Notes under the pieces: model-generated
Seen by the model: the letters and a program-made list of their open reading frames with translations, nothing else
What the model was told of the DNA's origin: nothing
Database searches by the model: none
NCBI RefSeq assembly: GCF_030581075.1
Contig: NZ_JAUQSW010000002.1
Span: 186,001 to 250,000 of the forward strand
DNA: 64,000 nt
Origin: Hymenobacter cheonanensis
GTDB taxonomy: Bacteria > Bacteroidota > Bacteroidia > Cytophagales > Hymenobacteraceae
Direction: 5' to 3'
Part shown: positions 1 through 9,000 of the stretch, piece by piece
How positions within the stretch are numbered: the first letter of the stretch is position 1
How the letters are laid out: every line of letters begins with the position of its first letter
Program-made: the position numbers and the translations under genes

Positions 1-242
1 GCCCCTTGGCCGAGGCCCTGCCCGAAGCCACGGCCAGCGGCGAGCTAGCCCGCCTCGAGCAGGTGTACCGCACCGGCGAAACCTATTTTGGCGAGGCCGT
101 GCCCGTGCAGCTGGCCCAGCCCGGGGAGGCGCCTCGGCTGCACCACTTCACGTTTACCTACCAGGCCTACCGGGAGCAGGACACGGTTGTGGGCGTGTCT
201 ATTTTTGCCCACGAGGTGAGCGCGCCCACGCCGGCCCGCTAG
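1..242 (+). CDS. PAS-domain protein, C-terminal fragment (cut by window edge)
   Basis: The frame is open from base 3 to the stop at 240-242, giving about 79 C-terminal residues of a protein that begins outside the window. They match the second half of a PAS domain: a VYRTGETYFGE stretch, then FTFTYQAYREQ and a last strand ending in FAHEV. The same signature recurs in the histidine kinase starting at 536 and in the sensor at 14104-15408, so this belongs to the same PAS subfamily. The protein ends just after the PAS fold with no kinase domain, so it is either a PAS-only sensor or has its output domain upstream. Sensing in the cytoplasm is inferred; the signal is unknown. Confidence 0.7.
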   Translation, partial: PLAEALPEATASGELARLEQVYRTGETYFGEAVPVQLAQPGEAPRLHHFTFTYQAYREQDTVVGVSIFAHEVSAPTPAR

Positions 243-342
243 CCCCCGGCCAGCCTCAGGCAGCTGGCCGTATAGCTGTTAAATGCTGGCTACCCGGGTC
301 TGCTGTGCGCAGCCGCTTCTTCCTTTTCGTTAGGGCGATGCG

Positions 343-382
343 GCGGCTGGCGCCCGCCGCCCCGGGCGCCAGCCGCGCCTTT
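343..382 (+). terminator. Hairpin terminator after the PAS gene
   Basis: Two 14-base arms (343-356 and 363-376) are fully complementary around a 6-base loop and are followed by GCC and four T. It lies 100 bases past the partial PAS gene and 160 before the next kinase. The rest of 243-535 holds no convincing gene. Confidence 0.55.
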
Positions 383-535
383 TCCTGGCAATTGAGGCGG
401 CCGGCGGCTTTTTTTCGTACATGGTAAGCTCATGCCCGGCGGCTGGCCTGCTAGCGGCCGGGGTGCCGGTGCCCCTTTTGTGGCCGGGCACCGCCGGCCC
501 CGGCCGGGTATTTTAGTTTTTTACGCACGTTTTTT

Positions 536-3500
536 ATGCCTGCTGCGGCTTTGTTTCCTGCCGATATTTTTCCCGAAAGCGAGTTGTTGCCGGCCCTGCT
601 CGACTTGTCCCTGACGGGCATTGTGGCCTACACGCCCATCGCCGACGCTAGCGGGGCGGTGGTCGACCTGGCTTTTGCCTACCTCAACCCGGCCGCCCAG
701 CGCATTATCGGGCTGCCGGCCCGGCCGGCCGTTACGTACCTGGCCCGGTTTCCGAACAGCGTCGCCAACGGCGCGTTTGCCTTTCACTGCGCGGCCCTGC
801 GCGCCACCGAGCCGCAGCAGATAGAGCTTAAGTATGAGGCCGATGGCTATGACACCTACTTCCGGGTGGCGGCCCGGCGGCTGGGCGGCGGCCTGCTCGT
901 GAGCTTTGCCGACACCGGCGACTTTCCGCGCTCGGCCGCCGAAGAGGCCCTGCGCGCCAGCCAGGCCCGCGAGCAGCAGGCCCGCGCCGAGGCCGAGCGC
1001 CAGCAGGCCATTCTGCACCACGTGCTGATGCAGGCCCCGGCCATGATTTGCATCTTTGAAGGCCCTAGCCACCGCTTTCAATTGGTGAACGGCCCCTACC
1101 AGGCCCTGGTGGGCGAGCGCCCGCTGCTGGGCAAGCCCATTGCCGAGGCCATGCCCGAGCTGGCGGGCCAGCCCATTTTCGACCTGCTCGACAACGTGTA
1201 CCGCACCGGCGAGCCTTTTCTGGCCACCGAAATGCTGGTGCAGCTCGACCACGACAACTCGCACCCGACTGCGCTCGACGAGCGCTATTACAACTTTACG
1301 TACCAGGCCCGGCGCGACTTGCAGGGCCAGATAGACGGTATTCTGGTGTTTGCCTACGAGGTAACGGCCCAGGTGCAGGCCCGCCGCCTGGTAGAAGACA
1401 CGGCCCGGCAGCTGAGCGGCCTCAACCACCAGCTCGATATCTCGAACGAGGAGCTGGCCGCCACCAACGAAGAGCTGCAGGCTTCCAACGAGGAGTTTTT
1501 GACCAACAACACCGAGCTGGCCCGCACCCAGCTAGCCCTGCGCCGCCTCAACGAGGAGCTGGAAGCCCGCGTGGAGGCCCGCAGCCGCGAGGTGCAGGCC
1601 GCCCTGCGCGTGGCCGAGCAGCAGCGCGAGCAGCTGCGCACCCAGCAGCGGCTGCTGCGCCAGATACTAGGGCAGGTGCCGGCCGCCATTGCCACGCTCA
1701 CCGGCCCCGAGCACTGCTACTCGTTTTTCAACGACAACTACCTGACCCTGACGGGCGGGCGGGCGCAGCTAGGCCTGCCGGTGGCCGATATGCTGCCCGA
1801 AGTTGCGCAGCAGGGCTTTGTGCGGCTGCTCGACCAGGTGCGGGCCACCGGCCGGGCCTACGTGGGCACCGAAACCCCGCTGCAGCTGCACGACGCGGCT
1901 ACCGGCCAGCTCGTGCAGCGCTACCTCGATTTTGTGTACCAGCCCATTCTCGACGCGCAGGGCCGGGTGCAGGATATCCTGGCCTTCCTCGTGGATGCTA
2001 CCGAGAAGGTGCGCGCCCGCCAGCAGGCCACGGCCCTGCAGGCCGAGCTGCAGGCCGAGCTGCTGGCCGCCGCCCAGCGCCAGGCCCAGGAGCGCGAAAA
2101 CCTGTACCAGATATTTGAGCAGACGCCAGCCATTATTGGCTTGCTGCGCGGCCCCGAGCACCGCGTCGATTACATCAACCCCGCGTTTCGGGCGCTGTTT
2201 CCGGGCCGGGCCCTGCTGGGGCTGCCCATTGCAGCGTCGCAGCCCGAGGCGGTGGCCCAGGGCTTCACGGCCCTGCTCGACCACGTGTACCGCACGGGCG
2301 AAACGTATTTTGGCACCGAGCAGCCGCTGGTGCTGGAGCCCCCGGCGGGCCAGGCGGCCGAAACGCGGTTTTTCAACTTCACCTACCAGGCCTACCGCGA
2401 GCAGGGCGAGATTGTGGGCATTTCCGTGTTTACCTACGACGTGACGGCGCAGGTGCTGGCCCGCCGCGAGGCCGACCAGCAACGCGAGCTGCTGCACACG
2501 CTTTTTATGGATGCGCCGGCGCCCATTGCCATCCTCGACGGGCCTAGCTACGTGTACCAGCTCGTGAACCCGGCCTACCAGCAGATATTTCCGGGCCGGG
2601 CGCTGGCCGGCCGGCCGGTGTTTGAGGCCCTGCCCGAGCTGGCCGATACCGCCGTGCCCGAGCTGCTACGGCACGTGTACACCACCGGCGAGCCCTTCGT
2701 GGCCCAGGAGCTGCCCCTGGAGCTGGCGCGCCACGACGGCGCTGCGCTTGAGCGGCTGCACTTCAACTTCACTTACCAGCCCCGCTATAACTCACGCAAT
2801 CAGATAGATGGCATTTTGGTGTTTGCCTACGAGGTAACCGAGCAGGTGCGCGCCCGCCAGACCGTGGAAGAAAACCGCCAGCAGGCCCAGGCTTTGGCCG
2901 ATGAGCTGGCCGCCACCAACCAGCGCCTGCGCCGCACCAACGCCGACCTCGACACCTTCGTGTACACGGCCTCGCACGACCTCAAATCGCCCATCGCCAA
3001 CCTCGAAGGCCTCTTCACGGCCCTGCGCGAGCAGCTGCCACCCGAGTCCTTGCAAGCCCCGCTGGTACCGCGCCTGCTGGAGATGATGGACGGCGCGGTG
3101 CTGCGCTTTCGCGAAACGCTGACCCACCTCACCGACGTGTCGAAGCTGCAGCCCGATGCCGACGGCGCGCCCGCCGAGGTGGTAGACCTGGCCGCCCTGT
3201 TGCGCGCCGTGCGCCTCGACCTGGCCGCCGACCTGGCCGCCGCCGGCGCCACGCTCACCGTGGACCTGGCCGGCCCGCCCACGGCCCGCTTCTCGCCCAA
3301 AAACCTGCGCAGCATTGTGTATAACCTGCTCAGCAACGCCATTAAGTACCGCGACCCCGCCCGCCCGGCCCTGGTGCAGCTGCGCGGCCGCCACGCCAAC
3401 GGCCAGCTGGTGCTGGAAGTGCAGGATAACGGCCTGGGCCTCGATGCCGGCCAGCAAGGCAAGCTCTTTGGCATGTTTCGGCGCCTGCACACCCACGTCG

Positions 3501-3619
3501 AGGGCTCGGGCGTGGGCCTCTACATGGTGAAGCGCCTGGTCGAAAACGCCGGGGGCCAGATTCACGTGGCCAGCCAGCCGGGCGTGGGCTCTATCTTTAG
3601 TGTCTCGCTGCCGGCCTAG
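536..3619 (+). CDS. Multi-PAS sensor histidine kinase
   Basis: Cytoplasmic sensor kinase of 1027 residues that should autophosphorylate on histidine and pass the phosphate to a response regulator. Five PAS-like domains lie at about residues 15-130, 157-280, 375-495, 515-640 and 650-780. PAS2 to PAS5 are clearly repeats of one another (GP..., N-aromatic, LLG.P, PE, VYRTGE, FNFTYQ motifs). A glutamate/arginine-rich coiled coil spans about 285-370. The DHp helix carries SHDLKSPI with the phosphoacceptor at His814. The ATPase domain shows the N box (NLLSNAIKY), the DNGLGL G1 box and a GSGVGLYM G2 box. No membrane segment is seen. The start ATG at 536 follows a T-rich stretch. The response regulator 32 bases downstream is the likely partner. 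The signal is unknown. Confidence 0.9.
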   Translation: MPAAALFPADIFPESELLPALLDLSLTGIVAYTPIADASGAVVDLAFAYLNPAAQRIIGLPARPAVTYLARFPNSVANGAFAFHCAALRATEPQQIELKYEADGYDTYFRVAARRLGGGLLVSFADTGDFPRSAAEEALRASQAREQQARAEAERQQAILHHVLMQAPAMICIFEGPSHRFQLVNGPYQALVGERPLLGKPIAEAMPELAGQPIFDLLDNVYRTGEPFLATEMLVQLDHDNSHPTALDERYYNFTYQARRDLQGQIDGILVFAYEVTAQVQARRLVEDTARQLSGLNHQLDISNEELAATNEELQASNEEFLTNNTELARTQLALRRLNEELEARVEARSREVQAALRVAEQQREQLRTQQRLLRQILGQVPAAIATLTGPEHCYSFFNDNYLTLTGGRAQLGLPVADMLPEVAQQGFVRLLDQVRATGRAYVGTETPLQLHDAATGQLVQRYLDFVYQPILDAQGRVQDILAFLVDATEKVRARQQATALQAELQAELLAAAQRQAQERENLYQIFEQTPAIIGLLRGPEHRVDYINPAFRALFPGRALLGLPIAASQPEAVAQGFTALLDHVYRTGETYFGTEQPLVLEPPAGQAAETRFFNFTYQAYREQGEIVGISVFTYDVTAQVLARREADQQRELLHTLFMDAPAPIAILDGPSYVYQLVNPAYQQIFPGRALAGRPVFEALPELADTAVPELLRHVYTTGEPFVAQELPLELARHDGAALERLHFNFTYQPRYNSRNQIDGILVFAYEVTEQVRARQTVEENRQQAQALADELAATNQRLRRTNADLDTFVYTASHDLKSPIANLEGLFTALREQLPPESLQAPLVPRLLEMMDGAVLRFRETLTHLTDVSKLQPDADGAPAEVVDLAALLRAVRLDLAADLAAAGATLTVDLAGPPTARFSPKNLRSIVYNLLSNAIKYRDPARPALVQLRGRHANGQLVLEVQDNGLGLDAGQQGKLFGMFRRLHTHVEGSGVGLYMVKRLVENAGGQIHVASQPGVGSIFSVSLPA

Positions 3620-3651
3620 CGCCGGGCCGGCGAGGCAGCTGCCTTCCTCCT

Positions 3652-4059
3652 ATGCCAAAGCTCTCCAGCGTACTGCTAGTTGACGACGATACGACGACTA
3701 ATTTCCTCAATGAGCTGCTGCTCAAGCGATTGCAGCTTACCGACCACCTGCTGGTGGCGCACAACGGGGCCGAGGCCCTGGCCCTGCTCGGCGAGCGCGC
3801 CCAGGCACCCGAAGCCCCTGCCCCCGCCCTCATTCTGCTCGATATCAATATGCCCGTGATGGATGGCCTGGAGTTTCTGGAAGCCTTTCAGCAGCTGCCA
3901 CCGGCCCGCCAGCAGGCCAGCACCATTGTAATGCTGACTACCAGCCTCGACGGCCGCGACCTGGCCCGTATGCAGGCGCTGCCCATTGCCGGGCTCGTGA
4001 GCAAGCCCCTCACCGCCGAAAAGCTCCAGACTATTTTGCAGCTGCACTTTCCGGAGTAG
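3652..4059 (+). CDS. Single-domain response regulator (CheY-like)
   Basis: A receiver domain only, 135 residues, with no DNA-binding output. The acidic pocket is the DDD in LLVDDDT near residues 11-13, the phosphorylation site is Asp64 in LLDINMPVMDG, and the conserved lysine is in SKPL near the C terminus. It starts 32 bases after the multi-PAS kinase on the same strand, so the two probably form an operon and a phosphotransfer pair. With no output domain it should act by protein contact or as an intermediate in a phosphorelay, for example to an HPt protein. A strong hairpin follows it. Confidence 0.9.
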   Translation: MPKLSSVLLVDDDTTTNFLNELLLKRLQLTDHLLVAHNGAEALALLGERAQAPEAPAPALILLDINMPVMDGLEFLEAFQQLPPARQQASTIVMLTTSLDGRDLARMQALPIAGLVSKPLTAEKLQTILQLHFPE

Positions 4060-4060
4060 C

Positions 4061-4098
4061 GGGCCGTGGGCGGGCGGCTAGCCACCCGCCCACGGCCC
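4061..4098. terminator. Bidirectional hairpin between convergent genes
   Basis: Arms 4061-4077 and 4082-4098 pair over 17 bases with one mismatch around a 4-base loop. The element sits exactly between the convergent response regulator and PAS-LuxR gene, so it could end transcription from both sides. There is no T tract, so factor-independent termination is uncertain. Confidence 0.5.
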
Positions 4099-4103
4099 GG
4101 GCC

Positions 4104-4853
4104 CTACACTATGCCCACCCCGAGGTGGGCCAGGCGCCGGCTGATGTTGTTGGACTTGATTTTGCGCTGGATGTTGCGGCGGTGCGTTTTTACGGTGAAG
4201 TAGCTGATAAACAGCTTTTCGGCAATGGCCGCGTTGGTTTTGCCGGCCAAAATGAGCCGCAGTATTTCCTGCTCGCGGGGGCTTAGCTCATCGTCCTCGC
4301 GCTTGCCCTTGCGCGCGGCCAGCCAGCCGGCAAACTCGGGCCGGTCGAGGCTAAAGCGCACATCCTCGGTGTTTTTGTGGGCCGTAATGTCGGTGAAGAG
4401 GCTAGCAGTGGCCAGCGGATGGCCCTGCGCATCCTGGGCGATAATGAAGTTTTGGCGCAGCACGTGCAGGTAGTGCCCCGCCCGGCAGCGCAAGCGGTAG
4501 TCGATGCTGAAGCACGGGGGCGCGGGCTCGCCGGCCGGCCCCGGGCCCGGGCCGCACTGCTGCAAAAACTCGCTGGCCAGCTCCGAGCCCCGCATCACGG
4601 CCGCCAGGTCGGCCGGGTGAATGGCCTGGTAAAGCAGCTCCAGGCTCAGCTCGGGGGCCTCGTAGCCCAGCAGGCGGGTGGTGCCGGGGCTGCTGTAGCA
4701 GCACTGCTGCTGCCACACTTCAAACACCACCAGGCACTGGCTGGCAAACAGCCGCCGGGCCAGCAGCCCGGCCTCGTGGCGCACCTCGGCCAGCAGCGCG
4801 GGGGGCACGCCCGGCAAGCCAGCCAGGTGCTGGCTATCAAGTAAAACAGACAT
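4104..4853 (-). CDS. PAS-LuxR transcriptional regulator
   Basis: A 249-residue regulator with an N-terminal PAS fold (about 45-165; the LLGY, IHPAD and FTDITAHK motifs are typical of the PAS_3/PAC type) joined to a C-terminal LuxR-type helix-turn-helix (about 187-245). The HTH shows LSPREQEILRLILAG, then TNAAIAEKLFIS and TVKTHRRNIQRKI, the classic GerE/LuxR recognition helix. It has no receiver domain, so the PAS domain is presumably the sensor that controls DNA binding directly. It lies downstream of the Crp-type regulator on the same strand but a strong hairpin separates them, so it may be transcribed alone. Target genes are unknown. Confidence 0.85.
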   Translation of the reverse strand: MSVLLDSQHLAGLPGVPPALLAEVRHEAGLLARRLFASQCLVVFEVWQQQCCYSSPGTTRLLGYEAPELSLELLYQAIHPADLAAVMRGSELASEFLQQCGPGPGPAGEPAPPCFSIDYRLRCRAGHYLHVLRQNFIIAQDAQGHPLATASLFTDITAHKNTEDVRFSLDRPEFAGWLAARKGKREDDELSPREQEILRLILAGKTNAAIAEKLFISYFTVKTHRRNIQRKIKSNNISRRLAHLGVGIV

Positions 4854-4885
4854 ACGCAGGCACAGGTAGCGGGAGGGAAAGGCGC

Positions 4886-4926
4886 CTGCCCGCGGGCAAG
4901 CCGGCGGCCGGCTTGCCCGCGGGCAG
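4886..4926 (-). terminator. Hairpin downstream of the Crp-type gene
   Basis: Arms 4886-4904 and 4908-4926 are complementary over 19 bases with a 3-base loop, just past the stop of the Crp/Fnr gene and before the start of the PAS-LuxR gene. It is very stable but lacks a T tract. Confidence 0.45.
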
Positions 4927-4934
4927 CGGCGGGG

Positions 4935-5645
4935 CTAGTCGAAGAGCGTAGCTATCCTGCTCAGCTGCCCGTCGGCCAGTATGGTAATGGCGCTGCCCCG
5001 CGTGGCAATCAGGCCTTCCTGCTTGAACTCTGACAACATGCGGGTGGTCGTTTCCTTGGTGGTGCCCATGAGGGCGCCCAGGTCGTCGCGGCTGATGGCA
5101 ATGGTGAAGGGCTGGCCCGCCGCCCCGGCCGGGTGGTAGGTGCGCTGCAACAGCAGCAGGGCTTCGGCCAGGCGCTCGCGCACGGGCTTGTAGGCCAGGT
5201 GCAGCATGCGCTCGGCAGTGGCCCCCAGGTTGGCGGCCAGCAGCTGCAGCAGGGCGCTGCTAAACAGCGCGTTGGTGCTCAGCTGCGAGCTGATGAGCTG
5301 CTTCGGAATCAGGCATACCGAGCAGTCGCTCAGGGCAACGGCCGAGGTGGCGTGCCGGCTGCCCGCCACCAGAGCGCGGTAGCCCAGCACATCGCCGGAG
5401 CGCACCAGGCGCAGAATCTGCTCCTTGCCATCGCCGCCCGATTTGGTGATTTTTACGCGGCCTTCGTGCACGCAGTACAGGCCCGCCGCCCGGCTGCCCT
5501 CCTCAAAAATAACCTGGCCCGCCCGGTACTGGTGGTTGGTTTTATCGTGGGCAATGTGCGCAATGTCGGCGGCCGGGCAGCAGCTTAGCAGGTTGTGCCC
5601 CCGGCTAGGGCAGCTTTGGCAGTTGGGGGTGTTTGGTTTTAACAT
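4935..5645 (-). CDS. Crp/Fnr-family regulator with N-terminal cysteine cluster
   Basis: A 236-residue transcription factor. The N-terminal cyclic-nucleotide-binding-type beta roll spans about residues 30-145 (YRAGQVIFEEGS, GLYCVHEGRVKI, RSGDVLGYRALV). The C-terminal Crp-type winged helix is at about 165-225, with ISRDDLGALMGTTKETTTR as the recognition segment, closer to FNR than to CRP. Residues 9, 12, 22 and 23 are cysteines in a C-x2-C-x9-CC arrangement, and two more cysteines lie in CSVC near residue 110. That pattern resembles FNR-type regulators that sense oxygen, redox state or NO, but Fe-S binding is not proven. It heads a minus-strand run with the small gene at 5712-5963 upstream. Confidence 0.85.
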   Translation of the reverse strand: MLKPNTPNCQSCPSRGHNLLSCCPAADIAHIAHDKTNHQYRAGQVIFEEGSRAAGLYCVHEGRVKITKSGGDGKEQILRLVRSGDVLGYRALVAGSRHATSAVALSDCSVCLIPKQLISSQLSTNALFSSALLQLLAANLGATAERMLHLAYKPVRERLAEALLLLQRTYHPAGAAGQPFTIAISRDDLGALMGTTKETTTRMLSEFKQEGLIATRGSAITILADGQLSRIATLFD

Positions 5646-5711
5646 AGCAAGTAGGATAGCGGCAGGAAAGAGCGGGAAAGAACAGGTAGCGCACCAAGGC
5701 GCAGCGCGGGC

Positions 5712-5963
5712 CTAGCTGGCAGAGCAGCGCGCCGCACTATGGCCGGGCTGAAAGGCCTCGGCCCGGTTAATTTCGCCGTTGAGGTAGCGTTGCAGGCGCA
5801 GCTGGCTGCCGGGCTGGGGCACCTGCCCGCCAAAAGCCTGGCACAGCAGGGCATTCTCGACTTCGCGCAGCCGGGCGAGGTAGGCAGTTTCTTCCGCCGG
5901 CGAAAGCAACGCCTGGTTTGCCACCGCCCATTGGGGGGTGGGGCTTGGGTAGGTTAGCAGCAT
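5712..5963 (-). CDS. Small protein resembling VbhA-type antitoxins
   Basis: An 83-residue open frame from the ATG at 5963, chosen because the residues after it (MLLTYPSPTPQWAVANQALL) look more regular than a longer version starting at 6002. It has a helical core EETAYLARLREVENAL, then QAFGG and a RYLNGEINRAEAF stretch near residue 65. This order, an EV.NAL helix followed by a 'Y..GEI...E' turn, is what I recall for the VbhA-like antitoxin fold that inhibits Fic-domain toxins. No Fic protein is encoded beside it; neighbours are the Crp-type regulator downstream and the T9SS cargo gene upstream. The family call is an inference from a short motif. It may simply be a small protein of unknown role. 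Confidence 0.4.
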   Translation of the reverse strand: MLLTYPSPTPQWAVANQALLSPAEETAYLARLREVENALLCQAFGGQVPQPGSQLRLQRYLNGEINRAEAFQPGHSAARCSAS

Positions 5964-6001
5964 GTTTTCAAGAAAAAAAGAAGGGTGAGGGCAAATAAAC
6001 A

Positions 6002-6034
6002 CCAGCGCGCCGGGCTAGCCACCCGGCGCGCTGG
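6002..6034 (-). terminator. Terminator hairpin of the T9SS cargo gene
   Basis: A near-perfect palindrome (arms about 14 bases) lies 12 bases past the stop of the 6046-9420 gene. In the direction of transcription it is followed by TGTTTATTTG, a weak T-rich tail. Confidence 0.6.
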
Positions 6035-6045
6035 CAAGCGGCCGG

Positions 6046-9000
6046 CTAGAGCTTCACAAAACGCCGGGTGAGGCCGGCCCCGCCCGCGCCTACCTGCACA
6101 AGGTAGGTGCCGGCGGCGAGCTGGCTCACATCGAGTTCGGTGGGGTACAGGCCGCTGGGCAGGGCCACGCGGCGCCCGCTCAGGTCGAGCACCTGCACGG
6201 GCTGGCCCACAGCGGCGGCGGGCAGCAGCAGCGTAAGCTGGCTGGTGGCCGGGTTGGGGTACACCCCTAGCGCGGCCACCGCGCCCGCGCCGCCCACCGC
6301 TACCACGGTGCTGTAGGCGGCCTGGCCCGTGGCATCGACCTGCCGCAGGCGGTAGTAAAGCTGGTCGACGGGGGCGGTGGGGTCGAGGTAGCGGTAGCTG
6401 GTGGGCAGGTTGCTGCTGCCCTGGCCGGGCACCTGGGCCACGCGGCCAAAGGTGAGGCCGTCGCGGCTGCGCTCAAGCTCGAAGTAGGCGTTGTTGAGTT
6501 CGGTAGCGGTGCGCCAGGTTAGCAGCACGGTGCCGTCGGGCTGGCGCTGGCCCCCAAAGGCCGTAAGCGCAACGGGCAGCGGATTGCCGGTGACGCTGGC
6601 AGCGGCGGCCAGCACAAAGTCGCCCCCGCTGCCCAGGTTGGCAAAGGCCGCCGACAGCACGGTGCCCGCCGTGTTGTTGCCGCTGCCGGTGCCGCCCAGG
6701 TCTTCCCACATGGTGGGGTCGGTGGGGCTGGTGCGGGCCACGCGCAGGCCGGGCGGGTTGGTTACGCCATCGTCGGCGCCGTAGGTCAGGTTAACGGTGG
6801 AGGAGGTTACGCTGACGTTGCTGCCGCTTTCGCGCGTAATGGTGAAGTACCGCACGTCCGACACGGTTTTCAGCGTCGCGGGGTCGGTGCGGCTGGTGGG
6901 CCCGCGCTCTGTTTGCCGAATGGTGTAGTAGGTGGTGCCGGTATTGCCGGTGATGGTGAGCGTGAGCGGCCGGTAGCTGCCCGCCCCGCCGCCCAGCGGA
7001 AACGCCACGCTGCTGGTGGGCGAGCTGGCATTGGTCACGAAGGGCCGGGTCAGGGCATTCACGTAGCTCACCGGCCCGCCGCCGATGTTGGCCGCGGCAC
7101 TATTGACAATCAGGCGGTTGGCATCCGTAAACTTCAGGCTGCCCCGGTTAAGCGTGAGCTGCCCATACACCGTGAGCGTCGACACCACCCTGGCCGTTAC
7201 CGTATCGGGCGCTGTGTGGTTCAGGGTCAGGTTGTTGAGCGAGCTGCCCGTGCCCGCTGCAAAGGCCAGCGTGCCGATAGCGCCCATGCCCCCAAAGTAG
7301 AGGCTGGAGCTGGTCGAGCCGTTGAACTGCGCCACGCCGGGCGTGCCCGTTACCACGGGCCCGTTGAGCGACAAGGTGTTGCTGCCAATCGTGAGCTGCC
7401 CGCTCGTGAGTGTTAGCGGCCCGCCCACTTGCAGGCTGCTGCCCAGCGTGAGGTCGTTGGCCGCCGGGCTAGCCCCACCGCTGGCATTGAGGGTGAGGCC
7501 GGCCAGCACATCGAAGCCCACTGCCACCCGCAGCGTGCCCAGCGGCGCCGGCCCGGTTTTGTTGAATACCAGCACCGAGGCGGGGTCCAGGCTCAGCACC
7601 CCCGTGCCGGCCCCGATGCTGGCCTGCCCCCCCGGCAGAAAGCTGAGCGTATTGGCCCCCACGCTCAGCTGCGAGCCGGCGGCCAGCGCGTAGCCGCCCC
7701 CGCCGGGGCCGCCCAGCAGCAGGTTGGTGCTGGCGGCCAGGGCCACGCCCGGCGTGCCGGCGGCGGTGGTCAGGCTCAGCAGCTCCAGGGTTACGCCGTT
7801 GCCGCTCAGGGTTTGCTGGGCGTTGGGGTTGGTAGTGGTGAGGGCCAGCCGGCGGCTGGCATCGAAGCTCACTGGCCCTAGCAGCGTGAGGCTGCCGCCC
7901 AAACTCAGGCTAGTGCCCCCAAAGCCGGTGATGTTGTCCAGCACCAGGTTGCGCTGCACCTGAAACGTGCCGCTGGCCAGCGACTTGGCCGCGCTGCGCA
8001 GCACCAGGCTGCCGTAGCCGGGCCCGGCCACCACCGGCACCACGTAGGCATCGGCCTGGGCAAACACCACGGTGCTGCTGGCATCCAGGGTGCCTAGCTG
8101 CGCGCCGGGCTGCTGGCCCACGGTATTGACTTCGAAGGTAGTAGCCGGGCCCAGGTCGAGGGGGCCGGTGAAATTATACGCCGCCGGAATAACAACGCCC
8201 GCGCCCGCATCGAGCACCACCTTGGCCCCGGCGCCGCTCACCGTCCAGGTGCCCGCAATGGTGCGGCCCGCGCCATTTACGTGCAGTACCTGGGCCGGGG
8301 TGCTAAAGCTAGTGGGGGCCGGGCCGCTGCCATCGGGGTTGGTGCCGTAGGTGCTAAGCTCGTTGAGGTTGCCCGTCGCCTTGGTATAGTAGGCCCCCGC
8401 GACGACCAGGTTGACTGTGTTCGACACCTTAGTGCCGTTGGCCACGGTTACCGGGTAGTTGCCCTGGGTAGCCACGTCGGCCGCCGCCAGGGTTATTTGC
8501 AGCTGCGTGGCCGATACATAGGTGGTGGCCTGCCCCACGCCGTTGTACGACACCACGCTGCCCGGCGTAAAGTTGAGGCCATTCACCAGCACCGTGCCGC
8601 CGCCGCCGCCCGCCGCCAGGCTGCCCGGGCTAAGCGAGGTGATGGTGGGCAGCGGCAGAGACGTAACGCCCACGTTGGTAATCAATACCTTGGGCCGGTT
8701 GCCGGTGCTGCCGCTCGCCGAGGCATCGCCATTATACACGTAAAAGCGCAGCCGGGCCGTGGCCGAGTTGGTAAAGCTGGCGGGCAGCGCCACCCCCGCT
8801 ACGCTGCTGTAAGCCGAGAGGGTACCGTTGGGGGTATTGTTGGTCTTGTTGAGCACGGCGGCCCCGGCTAGCTCCTGAAACGTGCTGCCATCGGTACTGG
8901 CAAATACCCTTAGCGAAGACACGCGCGTGTTGGTGGCCGCATTGGCCGCGGTGTTGCCGGCCGCCAGGGTCGCCCAGTCGAAGGAAAGCTGGCCGGCCTC

